Assembly: GCA_023431345.1 (NCBI GenBank)
Contig: JAEYWK010000202.1
Coordinates: forward strand, 1 to 36,232
Source of the DNA: Pseudomonadota bacterium
GTDB taxonomy: Bacteria > Myxococcota_A > Polyangia > Polyangiales > Polyangiaceae
Reading direction: 5' to 3'
Length of the DNA: 36,232 nt
How positions within the stretch are numbered: position 1 is the first letter of the stretch; each line of letters opens with the position of its first letter. The notes under the pieces are model-generated. The model was given only the letters and a program-made list of their open reading frames with translations. It was not told where the DNA came from and ran no database searches. The translations under genes were made by a program, and so were the position numbers. Below are positions 15,170 through 22,538 of the stretch, piece after piece.

Positions 15170-16121
15170 CGAGCCGGTTCATACCACTGATGTCGAGCAG
15201 CTCCTCTACCGTCGAGTTGCCGTCGATCAGCGAGAGCACGAAACCGGCGCGGTGATCGAGCGAGAGCCAGCGGATCTGGTCGCCCGGCACCGCGACGCGG
15301 ACGCGCTGGGTGAGGGAGCCGAGGCGCGCGCTGTACATCTGGGTCAGCACGTCACGGCAGCTCTGGGCGTAGCGCTGCGCGTCGAGGTCGTCGGCGTTGA
15401 TTTGGAGCAGCCCTTCTGCCACCACCAGCGCGCCCGTGAAATCGCCGGTCGCGTAGCGATCCTTCATCTCGGTGAGCTCGGCGTCGCGCGCGCTGGCAGG
15501 GGCCGAGGGCATCAGCACGGCCGGCGGCGGCCCTGAACGGGCGACGTCTCCCAAATCGAGCTCCAGCACCGGATCACGGGGATCGCGCCCCAGCCCGCCA
15601 GCGGAAGGGCTACGCGTGGTAGCGGGTGGAGGGAGCGCGCTCAGCTCCGCCAGCTCGAGCCCAGTCGGGGTGCGCTCGCTGTCCGCTTCCCGGTTGCGGC
15701 CGGGGCGCGCCGTGACGCTGTTGGGGCTCGCGAACGAGTGCGGCGCCGCCGCGGGGATGGCATCGAACGACAGGGCGCGGCCGGCGCGCGGCGGCTCGCG
15801 CAGGCCCATCGGATCCAGCGGCCTCACCGAGACGACGGGCGGCTCGCTATCCAAGCGCGGCAGCTCTCGCGAATCGGGGCGGGACGCGGCTGGCGGCGCT
15901 GGCTCTCGACCCTCTTCTTCCATCACCCGCTTCGCGAACAGCTCCGACGGCAGCTCTGGGATGGCGGTGACGCGATCGAACGCGCTCTCCGACATTGGGT
16001 CATCGAGCTCGAGCCGCGGCACCGTGTCGTCGTCCCAGCTGGAGTCGAGATCGACCGGCACCTCCGGCGGCATCGACGTCGGACGCGACGGGAGCGGAGG
16101 CTTCCGGTTGTCGTCGCTCAT
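15108..16121 (-). CDS. Protein with disordered N-terminus, helical repeat and C-terminal winged-helix-like domain shared with the J protein
   Basis: The 337-residue product starts with about 210 Pro/Ser/Asp/Arg-rich residues that look disordered. Residues about 215-265 resemble one or two TPR helices (DRYATGDFTGALVVAEGLLQ is the start). Residues about 275-337 form a compact domain, RVAVPGDQIRWLSLDHRAGF then VLSLIDGNSTVEELLDISGM and a final IRILFTLYDQ-like helix, that resembles residues 38-94 of the J-domain protein upstream. No signal peptide is seen. It starts 29 nt after dnaK. I recognise no enzyme motif; a client-adaptor or regulator of the Hsp70 is an inference from domain sharing and gene order. 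The last 62 nt overlap the M1 peptidase gene. Confidence 0.7.
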   Translation of the reverse strand: MSDDNRKPPLPSRPTSMPPEVPVDLDSSWDDDTVPRLELDDPMSESAFDRVTAIPELPSELFAKRVMEEEGREPAPPAASRPDSRELPRLDSEPPVVSVRPLDPMGLREPPRAGRALSFDAIPAAAPHSFASPNSVTARPGRNREADSERTPTGLELAELSALPPPATTRSPSAGGLGRDPRDPVLELDLGDVARSGPPPAVLMPSAPASARDAELTEMKDRYATGDFTGALVVAEGLLQINADDLDAQRYAQSCRDVLTQMYSARLGSLTQRVRVAVPGDQIRWLSLDHRAGFVLSLIDGNSTVEELLDISGMNRLDALRILFTLYDQRVIQLSPR

Positions 16122-16150
16122 GGCCTGGGCTCTCGGGGGCGGCGAAGCGA

Positions 16151-17974
16151 TCAGCCGCGGGATACGACTCCTTTGAACATACGCTGGGTGCGCGCGAGCT
16201 GGTCGACCTGCTCCTTGATCTGAGTGGTGTCTTTTGCCGCGATCGCGGCGCGAGTCTTGTCGACGGCGCTGCGCGCCTTGGCTATTGCGTCGCGCCCGAA
16301 GTCGGCGCCGCCGACGACCCGCTCGATCTCGGGGAACATGTGCTCGATTTCGGCGATCAAGGTCTCGGCCTCCTGCTTGGCCGCCTCGAACTGCTCATCG
16401 CTGCGCCGCTCGACCAGGTAGTCTTGCGCGCTCGACATCATGTTCTTCACTTCGTCTTGAGTCAGGCCGCTCGTGGCCGTGACCTGGATCGATTGAGCCT
16501 GACCGGTCTCGAGATCTTTCGCGTGCACGCTGACGATGCCGTCGGTGTTGATCTCGAACGTCACCTCGATCTCGACGTGGCCTTTGGGCGCGCGACGCAG
16601 GCCGGTGAGGATGAATTCACCGAGCAGCTCGTTGTCATCGGCCCGCTTGCTCTCCCCCTGCATGACCAAGATCTTGACCGCCGTTTGATCGTCGCGGCTG
16701 GTGGTGAAAATCTTGGTGCGGCTGGTGGGGACGGTGGTGTTCTGCGGGATGAGCTCCTCGAAGTAGCTGCCGAACGTCATGATGCCCAGCGCGTGCGGCG
16801 TGACGTCGAGCAAGATCATGTCTTGCTTCTCTTGCACCAGCGCCGCGCCCTGGATCGCCGCGCCCATCGCCACCACCTCGTCGGGGTGCACCGACTTGTT
16901 CGGCTCGCGACCGAAGAACGCAGCCACCGCCTGCTGCACCACGGGCATGCGCGTCATGCCTCCCACCAGGATCACGTCCTCGATCTCGTCGACGTCGAGC
17001 TTGGCGTCGCCGATGGCTTGACGGCAGATGTCGATGGTGCGCTCGACCAGGTCCTCGGTCAGCTTCTCGAGCGTTTGGCGTGACAGGCTGCGTTGTAGGT
17101 GCAAGGCCTCGTTGCGACCGGTCGAGATGATGAAGGGCAGGTTGATCTCGGTCTCGCGTACGCTCGAGAGCTCACATTTGGCTTTTTCGGCTGCGTCACG
17201 CAGGCGCTGCAGGGCCATGCGATCTTGGCGCAGGTCGATTTGGTGCTCTTCCTGGAAGCTGCCGATCAGCCAATCGATGATGCGCGCGTCGAAATCCTCA
17301 CCACCCAGGAAGGTGTCGCCGGTGGTGCTGATCACCTTGAATACGCCGTGGGAGCCAATTTCGAGGATGCTGACGTCGAAGGTGCCTCCGCCCAAGTCGT
17401 AGACCGCGACGGTGCGATCCAGATCTTTGCCGTAGCCGTACGCGAGCGACGCGCTCGTCGGCTCGTTGATGATGCGGATCACGTCCAGGCCCGCGATGGC
17501 GCCCGCGTCTTTGGTGGCTTGTCGCTGGTTGTCGTTGAAGTACGCCGGCACCGTGATGACGGCCTTCTTCACCGGCTCACCCAGGTAGTCCTCCGCGATG
17601 ATCTTCATCTCTTGGAGGACGATCGAGCTCACCTCCGGGATCGAGTAGGTCTTGTCGCGCAGCTTGATGCGCACGTCGGCGTGGGGACCTTCGACGATCG
17701 AGTAGCTCGACGTCATGATCGCGTTTTTGACCTGCGGCGAGTTCCACTTGCGACCGATCAGACGCTTGGCCGCGTACACCGTGTTCTCGGCGTTGGTGAT
17801 GGCCTGACGCTTGGCGATGTGTCCGACGAGCCGCTTGCCCGCCTCGGTCACGGCGACCACGCTCGGCGTCGTCTTGTAGCCGCCGCGGTTGGGGATGACG
17901 ACGGGGGTGTCTCCCTCGAGGATCGAGACACAAGAGTTGGTGGTCCCGAGGTCGATGCCGATGACGCGCTCCAT
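16151..17974 (-). CDS. dnaK: Hsp70 chaperone (DnaK paralogue) lacking the acidic C-terminal tail
   Basis: The 607-residue product is a complete Hsp70 core. The ATPase domain has IGIDLGTTNSCVSI (5-18), AVITVPAYFNDNQRQAT, IINEPTSASLAYGYG, VYDLGGGTFDVSILEIG and ILVGGMTRMP. The substrate-binding domain begins with DVTPHALGI and contains HVEIEVTFEINTDGIVSV. The chain ends at MFKGVVSRG, about 30 residues short of typical DnaK, without the disordered acidic tail ending in EEV. It should fold or disaggregate clients using ATP with a J protein and exchange factor. No grpE is adjacent, so it presumably uses the general exchange factor. The ATG has AAAAGGG just upstream. Encoded 39 nt after its probable J-protein partner; likely a specialised paralogue rather than the housekeeping copy. 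Confidence 0.93.
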   Translation of the reverse strand: MERVIGIDLGTTNSCVSILEGDTPVVIPNRGGYKTTPSVVAVTEAGKRLVGHIAKRQAITNAENTVYAAKRLIGRKWNSPQVKNAIMTSSYSIVEGPHADVRIKLRDKTYSIPEVSSIVLQEMKIIAEDYLGEPVKKAVITVPAYFNDNQRQATKDAGAIAGLDVIRIINEPTSASLAYGYGKDLDRTVAVYDLGGGTFDVSILEIGSHGVFKVISTTGDTFLGGEDFDARIIDWLIGSFQEEHQIDLRQDRMALQRLRDAAEKAKCELSSVRETEINLPFIISTGRNEALHLQRSLSRQTLEKLTEDLVERTIDICRQAIGDAKLDVDEIEDVILVGGMTRMPVVQQAVAAFFGREPNKSVHPDEVVAMGAAIQGAALVQEKQDMILLDVTPHALGIMTFGSYFEELIPQNTTVPTSRTKIFTTSRDDQTAVKILVMQGESKRADDNELLGEFILTGLRRAPKGHVEIEVTFEINTDGIVSVHAKDLETGQAQSIQVTATSGLTQDEVKNMMSSAQDYLVERRSDEQFEAAKQEAETLIAEIEHMFPEIERVVGGADFGRDAIAKARSAVDKTRAAIAAKDTTQIKEQVDQLARTQRMFKGVVSRG

Positions 17975-18013
17975 ATGCCCTTTTCGCCGCTCCGTTGGGT
18001 TTACCAGTTACCG

Positions 18014-19702
18014 TCAGCCGAGCTCGCGCTTGAGCCTCCGGATCCAATCCGCTACCTTATCATCGCTGGGGGCGAGCGTCGCGGCTCGGGCAATCTCGCC
18101 CTCGGCGCTCTGCTTCATGCCCGCTTTGGCGTAGAACCGGGCGAGGGTGATGCGGTAGCGCGCGCTCGCCGGGTCGGCCATCACCGCGCGCTTGGCCATC
18201 TCGCCGGCTTCGCGCAGGTTGCCTTCGCCGCTCAGCAGGCAGGTCGCGATTTTGTCGTAAATTCGCGGCTCGGGCCGGCCCGCCAGGGCCCTCGTGTAGG
18301 ATTGGGCGGCCGCTAGCCACTTCTCGTCCCGCTCTTCGTACTCGGCCTGCGCCAGGTAGCTCGCCGCGAGCTCTTGCTTGGCGCGGCCCGACACTTCACT
18401 AAGTTGCTCCGCGAGGGAAGCCTCCCCCGGCGACAGCGAGACGGCGATGCGCAGCGCGTTGGCCGCGCCGACGGAGTCGCCCTTGTCGAGCGCTTGCTTC
18501 GCGGCCCGCGTGTACACCTCGACTTGTCGATCTCGCGCCGCCTGCACGCGGTCTTGATAGCGACGCTTCAGCTCCTCGCCCGCCCACTCCTTGCGCTGCG
18601 CGTCTTCGCGCGCGAGCTGCGCTCGCTGCTCGACGTCACCGGCCGAGCTCGTCGGATCCTTGTCGGCGCCGGACGGGAGCGACGAGCGCCCGAGCTTGCG
18701 CGCCAGCGCGCGTCTGCGCTCGTCGGGGTCGCTCGGTCGCATCGAGGCTGACGGGCGCAGCGTGGGGCTCGAGGCGTGCCGCGGCGGCGCGCTAGCGTCG
18801 GGTGACGAAGTGGGCTCGGCGCTCGCGATGGGCGGAATCGACGCCAAGAGTGACGGGCTGAGCTGACGACTCTCGACGCTCGCTTCTTGCTGGATGCGCT
18901 GCATCACCTCTTGCAGCGCGGCTCGATGCGCGGCGCTCTCGACCTGGCTCGCGTCGAACGCGCGCGTCTTCGACTGCGCGTGGAGGTAGGCGTCGTACTC
19001 GGCGCGGCTCTGGTTGCGCGACAGCACGTCGTAGCTCTCGGTCAAGCGCGCGAACACCTTCTCGAGCTTGGGCTTGAAGCGGCCGACGTTCTTGCCGTAG
19101 TAGCGGTCGGGGTGAAACACGTTCACCACCTCGAAATACGCGGCCTTGATCGCCTTCTTGTCGGCGGTAGGCTCGACACCGAACAGCTGGTAGTGGGTGA
19201 GCTGGTCGAGCCTGTAGAAGACGTCGAGGATGCGCCGGCGCCGCTCGAGGTCGATGTCGACGGGCTCATCGAGCTCGGCGGGGTCGTAGAGCGACGCCGC
19301 GGGGTGCTTCATCTCGGGCTCGCCGCTCGTCTCGACGATCGGTCCGATTCGAAGGCCGCCCGATGGTCGCCGCACGGGGGCGGGGGATGGGCGGCGCTCC
19401 GCGGGCTCTGCCGCTGCTTCGAAGCTGATCGCCCCTTGCACCGCGAGCCGCTCGAGCAGGGCCGTCACCTCTTCTTGCGACTTGCCAGTCTGTTCGGCGA
19501 TCTCGAGCGCGGTCGAGGCACCGTCGACGCGCGAAATCACGAAGGCCTCGGCGGGGGTGATGGCGAGCCCGCGCAGGTCGGTCCCTGGCACTAACCGGGG
19601 TAGGCGGCTGTGTGTCGCTGTCGTCAAGCGCTCGCTCCCGAACTCTGCCACTCTACCAAAGGAGGCGAGAGCGTGTCTCGAAAGCTCCGCCCGGGCTGGC
19701 AC
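18014..19702 (-). CDS. J-domain (DnaJ-like) co-chaperone with N-terminal winged-helix-like domain and C-terminal TPRs
   Basis: The 562-residue product has three parts. Residues 38-94 are a small domain (VPGTDLRGLAITPAEAF, then SRVDGASTALEIAEQTGKS) also found at the end of the protein two genes downstream. Residues about 168-240 are a J domain: THYQLFGVEPTADKKAIKAA, the HPD motif at 197-199 and SRAEYDAYL at its end. After a disordered Ser/Pro linker (about 285-360), residues 390-562 are TPR-like helices. It has no Gly/Phe or zinc domain, so it is a class III J protein that should stimulate the neighbouring Hsp70. The start is GTG 19702, 2 nt after the preceding stop; later GTG 19651 is possible. 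Confidence 0.88.
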   Translation of the reverse strand: MPARAELSRHALASFGRVAEFGSERLTTATHSRLPRLVPGTDLRGLAITPAEAFVISRVDGASTALEIAEQTGKSQEEVTALLERLAVQGAISFEAAAEPAERRPSPAPVRRPSGGLRIGPIVETSGEPEMKHPAASLYDPAELDEPVDIDLERRRRILDVFYRLDQLTHYQLFGVEPTADKKAIKAAYFEVVNVFHPDRYYGKNVGRFKPKLEKVFARLTESYDVLSRNQSRAEYDAYLHAQSKTRAFDASQVESAAHRAALQEVMQRIQQEASVESRQLSPSLLASIPPIASAEPTSSPDASAPPRHASSPTLRPSASMRPSDPDERRRALARKLGRSSLPSGADKDPTSSAGDVEQRAQLAREDAQRKEWAGEELKRRYQDRVQAARDRQVEVYTRAAKQALDKGDSVGAANALRIAVSLSPGEASLAEQLSEVSGRAKQELAASYLAQAEYEERDEKWLAAAQSYTRALAGRPEPRIYDKIATCLLSGEGNLREAGEMAKRAVMADPASARYRITLARFYAKAGMKQSAEGEIARAATLAPSDDKVADWIRRLKRELG

Positions 19703-19704
19703 GT

Positions 19705-20274
19705 TTACGGGCGCTGCCCTGAAGGACTCGGGGCGGGCGACGCGCGCTGGATCACGTCGGCCTGGATCTTCATCGCTTCTTCGTAGGCGCTGAGTGAGAG
19801 AGCGCGCGCTTGGTCGGCCTCAGGGCCGCGACCGGCCTCGCGCAGCGCTTTCTCCCGACGCTCTTCCACCAACCCGCGCACCTCGAACAGGTGCCCGCGA
19901 AAGTAAGTGGGCGCGGCCGCGTTCGTGAGCCCCGCGTCGATGGCCTCGGTCGCCTGCTCGAAGCGGCTGGCGCGGCTGAGCAGGTCGGCTCGACGCGCGT
20001 GGGTGTCGGCGAGCACCTCGCTCACTTCGGGGGCGCTTCCGGGGGGACGAGGCGAGCGCGTGAGCGTGTCGAGCGCCCGCAGCGCTCCCTCCACGTCGCT
20101 CGCGTTCTCGTGCTGATCAGCCAGGTGGTGGGCGCTCCTGGCTTGGCTCAGAAACGCTAGCAGAACCGGATCGACGACGCGCCCGCTCGGCCCGCAGTCG
20201 CTCGGTTCACGCTTGTCGCAAGCGGCGAGCTCGAGGCCGAGCGCGACCACCAGCAGCAGGCGAGCAATGCTCAT
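19705..20274 (-). CDS. Lipoprotein with helical-repeat character, in the sigma/Hsp70 operon
   Basis: The 189-residue product starts MSIARLLLVVALGLELAAC, a clear lipoprotein signal with lipidation at C19. The mature part has a short Cys-containing linker (C27) followed by amphipathic helices rich in Ala, Arg and Glu (for example SARSAHHLADQHENASDVEG is within the first pair), suggesting two or three TPR-like repeats. It would sit in the outer or inner membrane facing the periplasm. The ATG overlaps the stop of the membrane anti-sigma-like gene (ATGA), which fixes this start. Its place between the anti-sigma and the chaperones makes it a candidate sensor or partner in signal detection, which is inference only. 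Confidence 0.75.
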   Translation of the reverse strand: MSIARLLLVVALGLELAACDKREPSDCGPSGRVVDPVLLAFLSQARSAHHLADQHENASDVEGALRALDTLTRSPRPPGSAPEVSEVLADTHARRADLLSRASRFEQATEAIDAGLTNAAAPTYFRGHLFEVRGLVEERREKALREAGRGPEADQARALSLSAYEEAMKIQADVIQRASPAPSPSGQRP

Positions 20275-20873
20275 CGAACCCCCCAAGCAGCGTAGCGGTT
20301 GTCGCGCAGGTCGCGGCTGCGGCTGCTGGCGATCAAGTCGATGCGCGCGCTGGTCTCGCCCGTCTCGAAGCGCTCGCTGAATAGGGGCGCGGTGCTACGC
20401 GGCCGCGCGTAGTCGGCCGCGAAGGCGGGGTCGGGCGCGCCCCTCGGAGCGACCAACAGCAAGGCTGCTGCCGCCGCCGCGAGCAGCCCACCTGCTCCGA
20501 AGACGGCGTAGATCACGTTGCGGCGCGGCGGCGCGACGGGCGCGGATAGCGCGCGCTCGAGGGCGCGGTCGCTCGCCTCGCGCGCGCCCTCGCGATCGCG
20601 ATCGCGACCCAGGCGCAGGGCCACGAGCAACGCGGCGTCTTCGTGGCCGATGCCCTCGTCGAGCGCGCTGCGCAGGCGCTCCGATTCGACGAGCTCTGCC
20701 GCGCTCGGCGGCGCCAACGGGTCCTCGAGGGCCAGCTCGATCAGCCGCTCATTGACGTCGACGGAGAGCTCGGTGGGGCGGAGCGCGGCCTCGAGCGCCG
20801 TCAATAGCGCAGCCTCCTCTGCGGCAGGGAGAGGTGCGAGATCGTCGGTTTCGGCTTGCTCAGCTCGGCTCAC
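20271..20873 (-). CDS. Single-pass membrane protein, probable anti-sigma factor
   Basis: The 200-residue product has an acidic, Leu/Ala/Glu-rich N-terminal part (1-125), a basic stretch, one transmembrane helix at about 146-168 (YAVFGAGGLLAAAAAALLLV) and a short outer segment. The topology is that of membrane anti-sigma factors that hold an ECF sigma at the membrane. No zinc-binding HxxxCxxC motif is present, so it is not a ZAS-type protein. GTG 20873 is chosen since AAGGAG lies about 7 nt before it; this makes a 14-nt overlap with the sigma gene, a common arrangement for such pairs. The function is inferred from topology and position, as sequence similarity to a known anti-sigma family was not recognised. 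Confidence 0.65.
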   Translation of the reverse strand: MSRAEQAETDDLAPLPAAEEAALLTALEAALRPTELSVDVNERLIELALEDPLAPPSAAELVESERLRSALDEGIGHEDAALLVALRLGRDRDREGAREASDRALERALSAPVAPPRRNVIYAVFGAGGLLAAAAAALLLVAPRGAPDPAFAADYARPRSTAPLFSERFETGETSARIDLIASSRSRDLRDNRYAAWGVR

Positions 20874-21492
20874 GTGCCAGCTCCTTCTTGAGCGCTGCGA
20901 CGGCTCGGTGCAAGACGACGTCGAAGGTCGCGGTCGTGACCTCCAGCTGCCGGGCACACTCTTCGCGGGGGCGCTCCTCCAAGACGCGCAGCGTGAGCGC
21001 CTTGGCGTAACGCGGGTGCAGCCGTCCGACCAGCTCGACGACGCGCTGCTTGGCCATGGCCAGGTCGTGCGCTTCGCTGGTGGCCGCGTCGCGCGCCTCG
21101 CGCTCTCCCGCGTCGATCTCGCGCTCGAGATCTTCGGGCTGAAAGACGGTCTCGCGCTTGCGACCGCGCAGCTGGTCGAGCGCTACCCGCAGCGCGACCA
21201 CCCGCAGCCACGGATAGACGCCGACCGCTTGCCACGAAAACTGCTCGAAGCGCTCGACGACCTTGAGGTAGGTGACGGACAGCGCCTCTTCGGCCGCCGC
21301 TCGCGAGCCCAGGCGGGGCAAGAGCACGGCGCGGAACAGGCGCGGCCCGTGCTTGCGCAAGATCGCGCCGAGGGCGGCCCGGTCGCCGCCGTGCGCGCGC
21401 TCGCACCAGGCGCGCTCCTCCGCCAGCTCCTCCGCGGAGGGGAGGGCAGCGCCCAGAGCGGGGCGCGCCGGGAAAGGCCCGTCGGCAGACAC
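20860..21492 (-). CDS. ECF-type RNA polymerase sigma factor
   Basis: The 210-residue product has sigma region 2 at about 30-105 (HGGDRAALGAILRKHGPRLF, then AEEALSVTYLKVVERFEQF and the region 2.3/2.4 helix YPWLRVVALRVALDQLRGRK) and region 4 at about 150-205 (LVGRLHPRYAKALTLRVLEE, then ECARQLEVTTATFDVVLHRA). There is no region 1 or 3, so it is a group IV sigma factor. It probably drives its own eight-gene operon when released from the membrane protein encoded next. The start codon appears to be GTG at 21492; the N-terminal 25 residues are weakly conserved, so a later start is possible. Its upstream spacer (21493-21648) is shared with the divergent rhomboid gene. Confidence 0.88.
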   Translation of the reverse strand: MSADGPFPARPALGAALPSAEELAEERAWCERAHGGDRAALGAILRKHGPRLFRAVLLPRLGSRAAAEEALSVTYLKVVERFEQFSWQAVGVYPWLRVVALRVALDQLRGRKRETVFQPEDLEREIDAGEREARDAATSEAHDLAMAKQRVVELVGRLHPRYAKALTLRVLEERPREECARQLEVTTATFDVVLHRAVAALKKELAREPS

Positions 21493-21648
21493 CGGCCCGG
21501 TATCTACCAGGATCCGACGCGGGGGAGCAGCCGAGGCGGGGCACTTGGGCTGAACGAGCGAATAGCTCCGGCCTTACGCCTGCGCGAAGCGAAGCGCCGA
21601 ATCGCTGCAATTTGCGCCGCGCGTCACATTGGGCTAGCCGGGGCGAAC

Positions 21649-22521
21649 ATGGCTTCCGGCTCCCGGGTGTGCACGCAGTGCGGCGCCCTCAACAGCATCG
21701 ACGACAAAGCTTGCTACCGCTGCGGCAAACGAATGGCGGGGCCGCTCGCGACCTCGGCGCAGGGCATCTTCAGCGATTTCTCGGCCGACGGCGTGCCGGT
21801 GACCAAGCTGATGGCGCTGATGTGCATCGTGGTCTACGGCTTGATGGTGATGAGCGACGGGGGCTTCAAGCTCGATTTGTCGATCGTCGGCAGCTTCAAG
21901 GGGTCATCGTTGCTGCGCCTCGGCGCCCTGCACGAGCGCGTGACCGGCGAGCCGTGGCGGGTGCTCTCCGCCGTCTTCGTCCACTTCGGCCTGCTGCACA
22001 TCGGCCTGAACATGATGTCGCTCGTCAGCCTCGGGCGGACCCTCGAGCCGCACCTCGGCTCCGCGCGCTTCCTCATCCTTTACATCGCCACGGGCATCTT
22101 CGGCTTCGCGGCGACGCTGTGGTGGTGGGATTTCTCGGCGAGCCCCGTCCCGCGCGTGACGGCCGGCGCCAGCGGCGCGATTTTCGGCCTGGTGGGTGCG
22201 TTCGTCGGCGTGCTGATGGCGCGCCGTAGCCCCAACTGGAAGCGCATCCTCGTCAACAACCTCGTGTACTGCGCGATCTTGGGCTTCGTGCTGCCCGCCA
22301 ACAACGCCGCCCATCTCGGCGGCTTCGTCGCCGGTATCGGGCTCGGCGCGCTCATGGAGCGCGAGCCGCAGCCCCGTAAGCGCGACGCTTTGATGCGGGT
22401 GATCGCCGCGGTTTGCCTGCTTTCGAGCGTGGTCTCGGTGGTCCTGTGCGACCGCTCGCCGATCTGGAAATTGCTGCGCGAAGTAGAAGAAGCCCAGCAG
22501 TTCCGCCGAGATTCGGAGTAG
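21649..22521 (+). CDS. Rhomboid-family intramembrane serine protease with N-terminal zinc ribbon
   Basis: The 290-residue product begins with a zinc ribbon (C8, C11, C22, C25 in CTQCG and CYRCGKR) facing the cytosol. The rhomboid core has about six or seven membrane helices with HIGLN at 117-121 (oxyanion His/Asn), the catalytic Ser175 in GASGAIFG and the catalytic His222 in NNAAHLGG. Both members of the Ser-His dyad are present, so it should cut transmembrane substrates. A further hydrophobic helix follows at about 248-265. ATG 21649 is chosen as the ribbon begins directly after it; the open frame upstream is spurious. The MglA-like gene follows after 17 nt, so the pair is probably co-transcribed. 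The divergent neighbour is the ECF sigma gene. Confidence 0.92.
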   Translation: MASGSRVCTQCGALNSIDDKACYRCGKRMAGPLATSAQGIFSDFSADGVPVTKLMALMCIVVYGLMVMSDGGFKLDLSIVGSFKGSSLLRLGALHERVTGEPWRVLSAVFVHFGLLHIGLNMMSLVSLGRTLEPHLGSARFLILYIATGIFGFAATLWWWDFSASPVPRVTAGASGAIFGLVGAFVGVLMARRSPNWKRILVNNLVYCAILGFVLPANNAAHLGGFVAGIGLGALMEREPQPRKRDALMRVIAAVCLLSSVVSVVLCDRSPIWKLLREVEEAQQFRRDSE

Positions 22522-22538
22522 GCTCTCGAGTCGTCCTC

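Noticed and set aside
17099..18316. 405-codon plus-strand open frame opposite dnaK
   Set aside because: Shadow frame; the minus strand encodes an unmistakable Hsp70.
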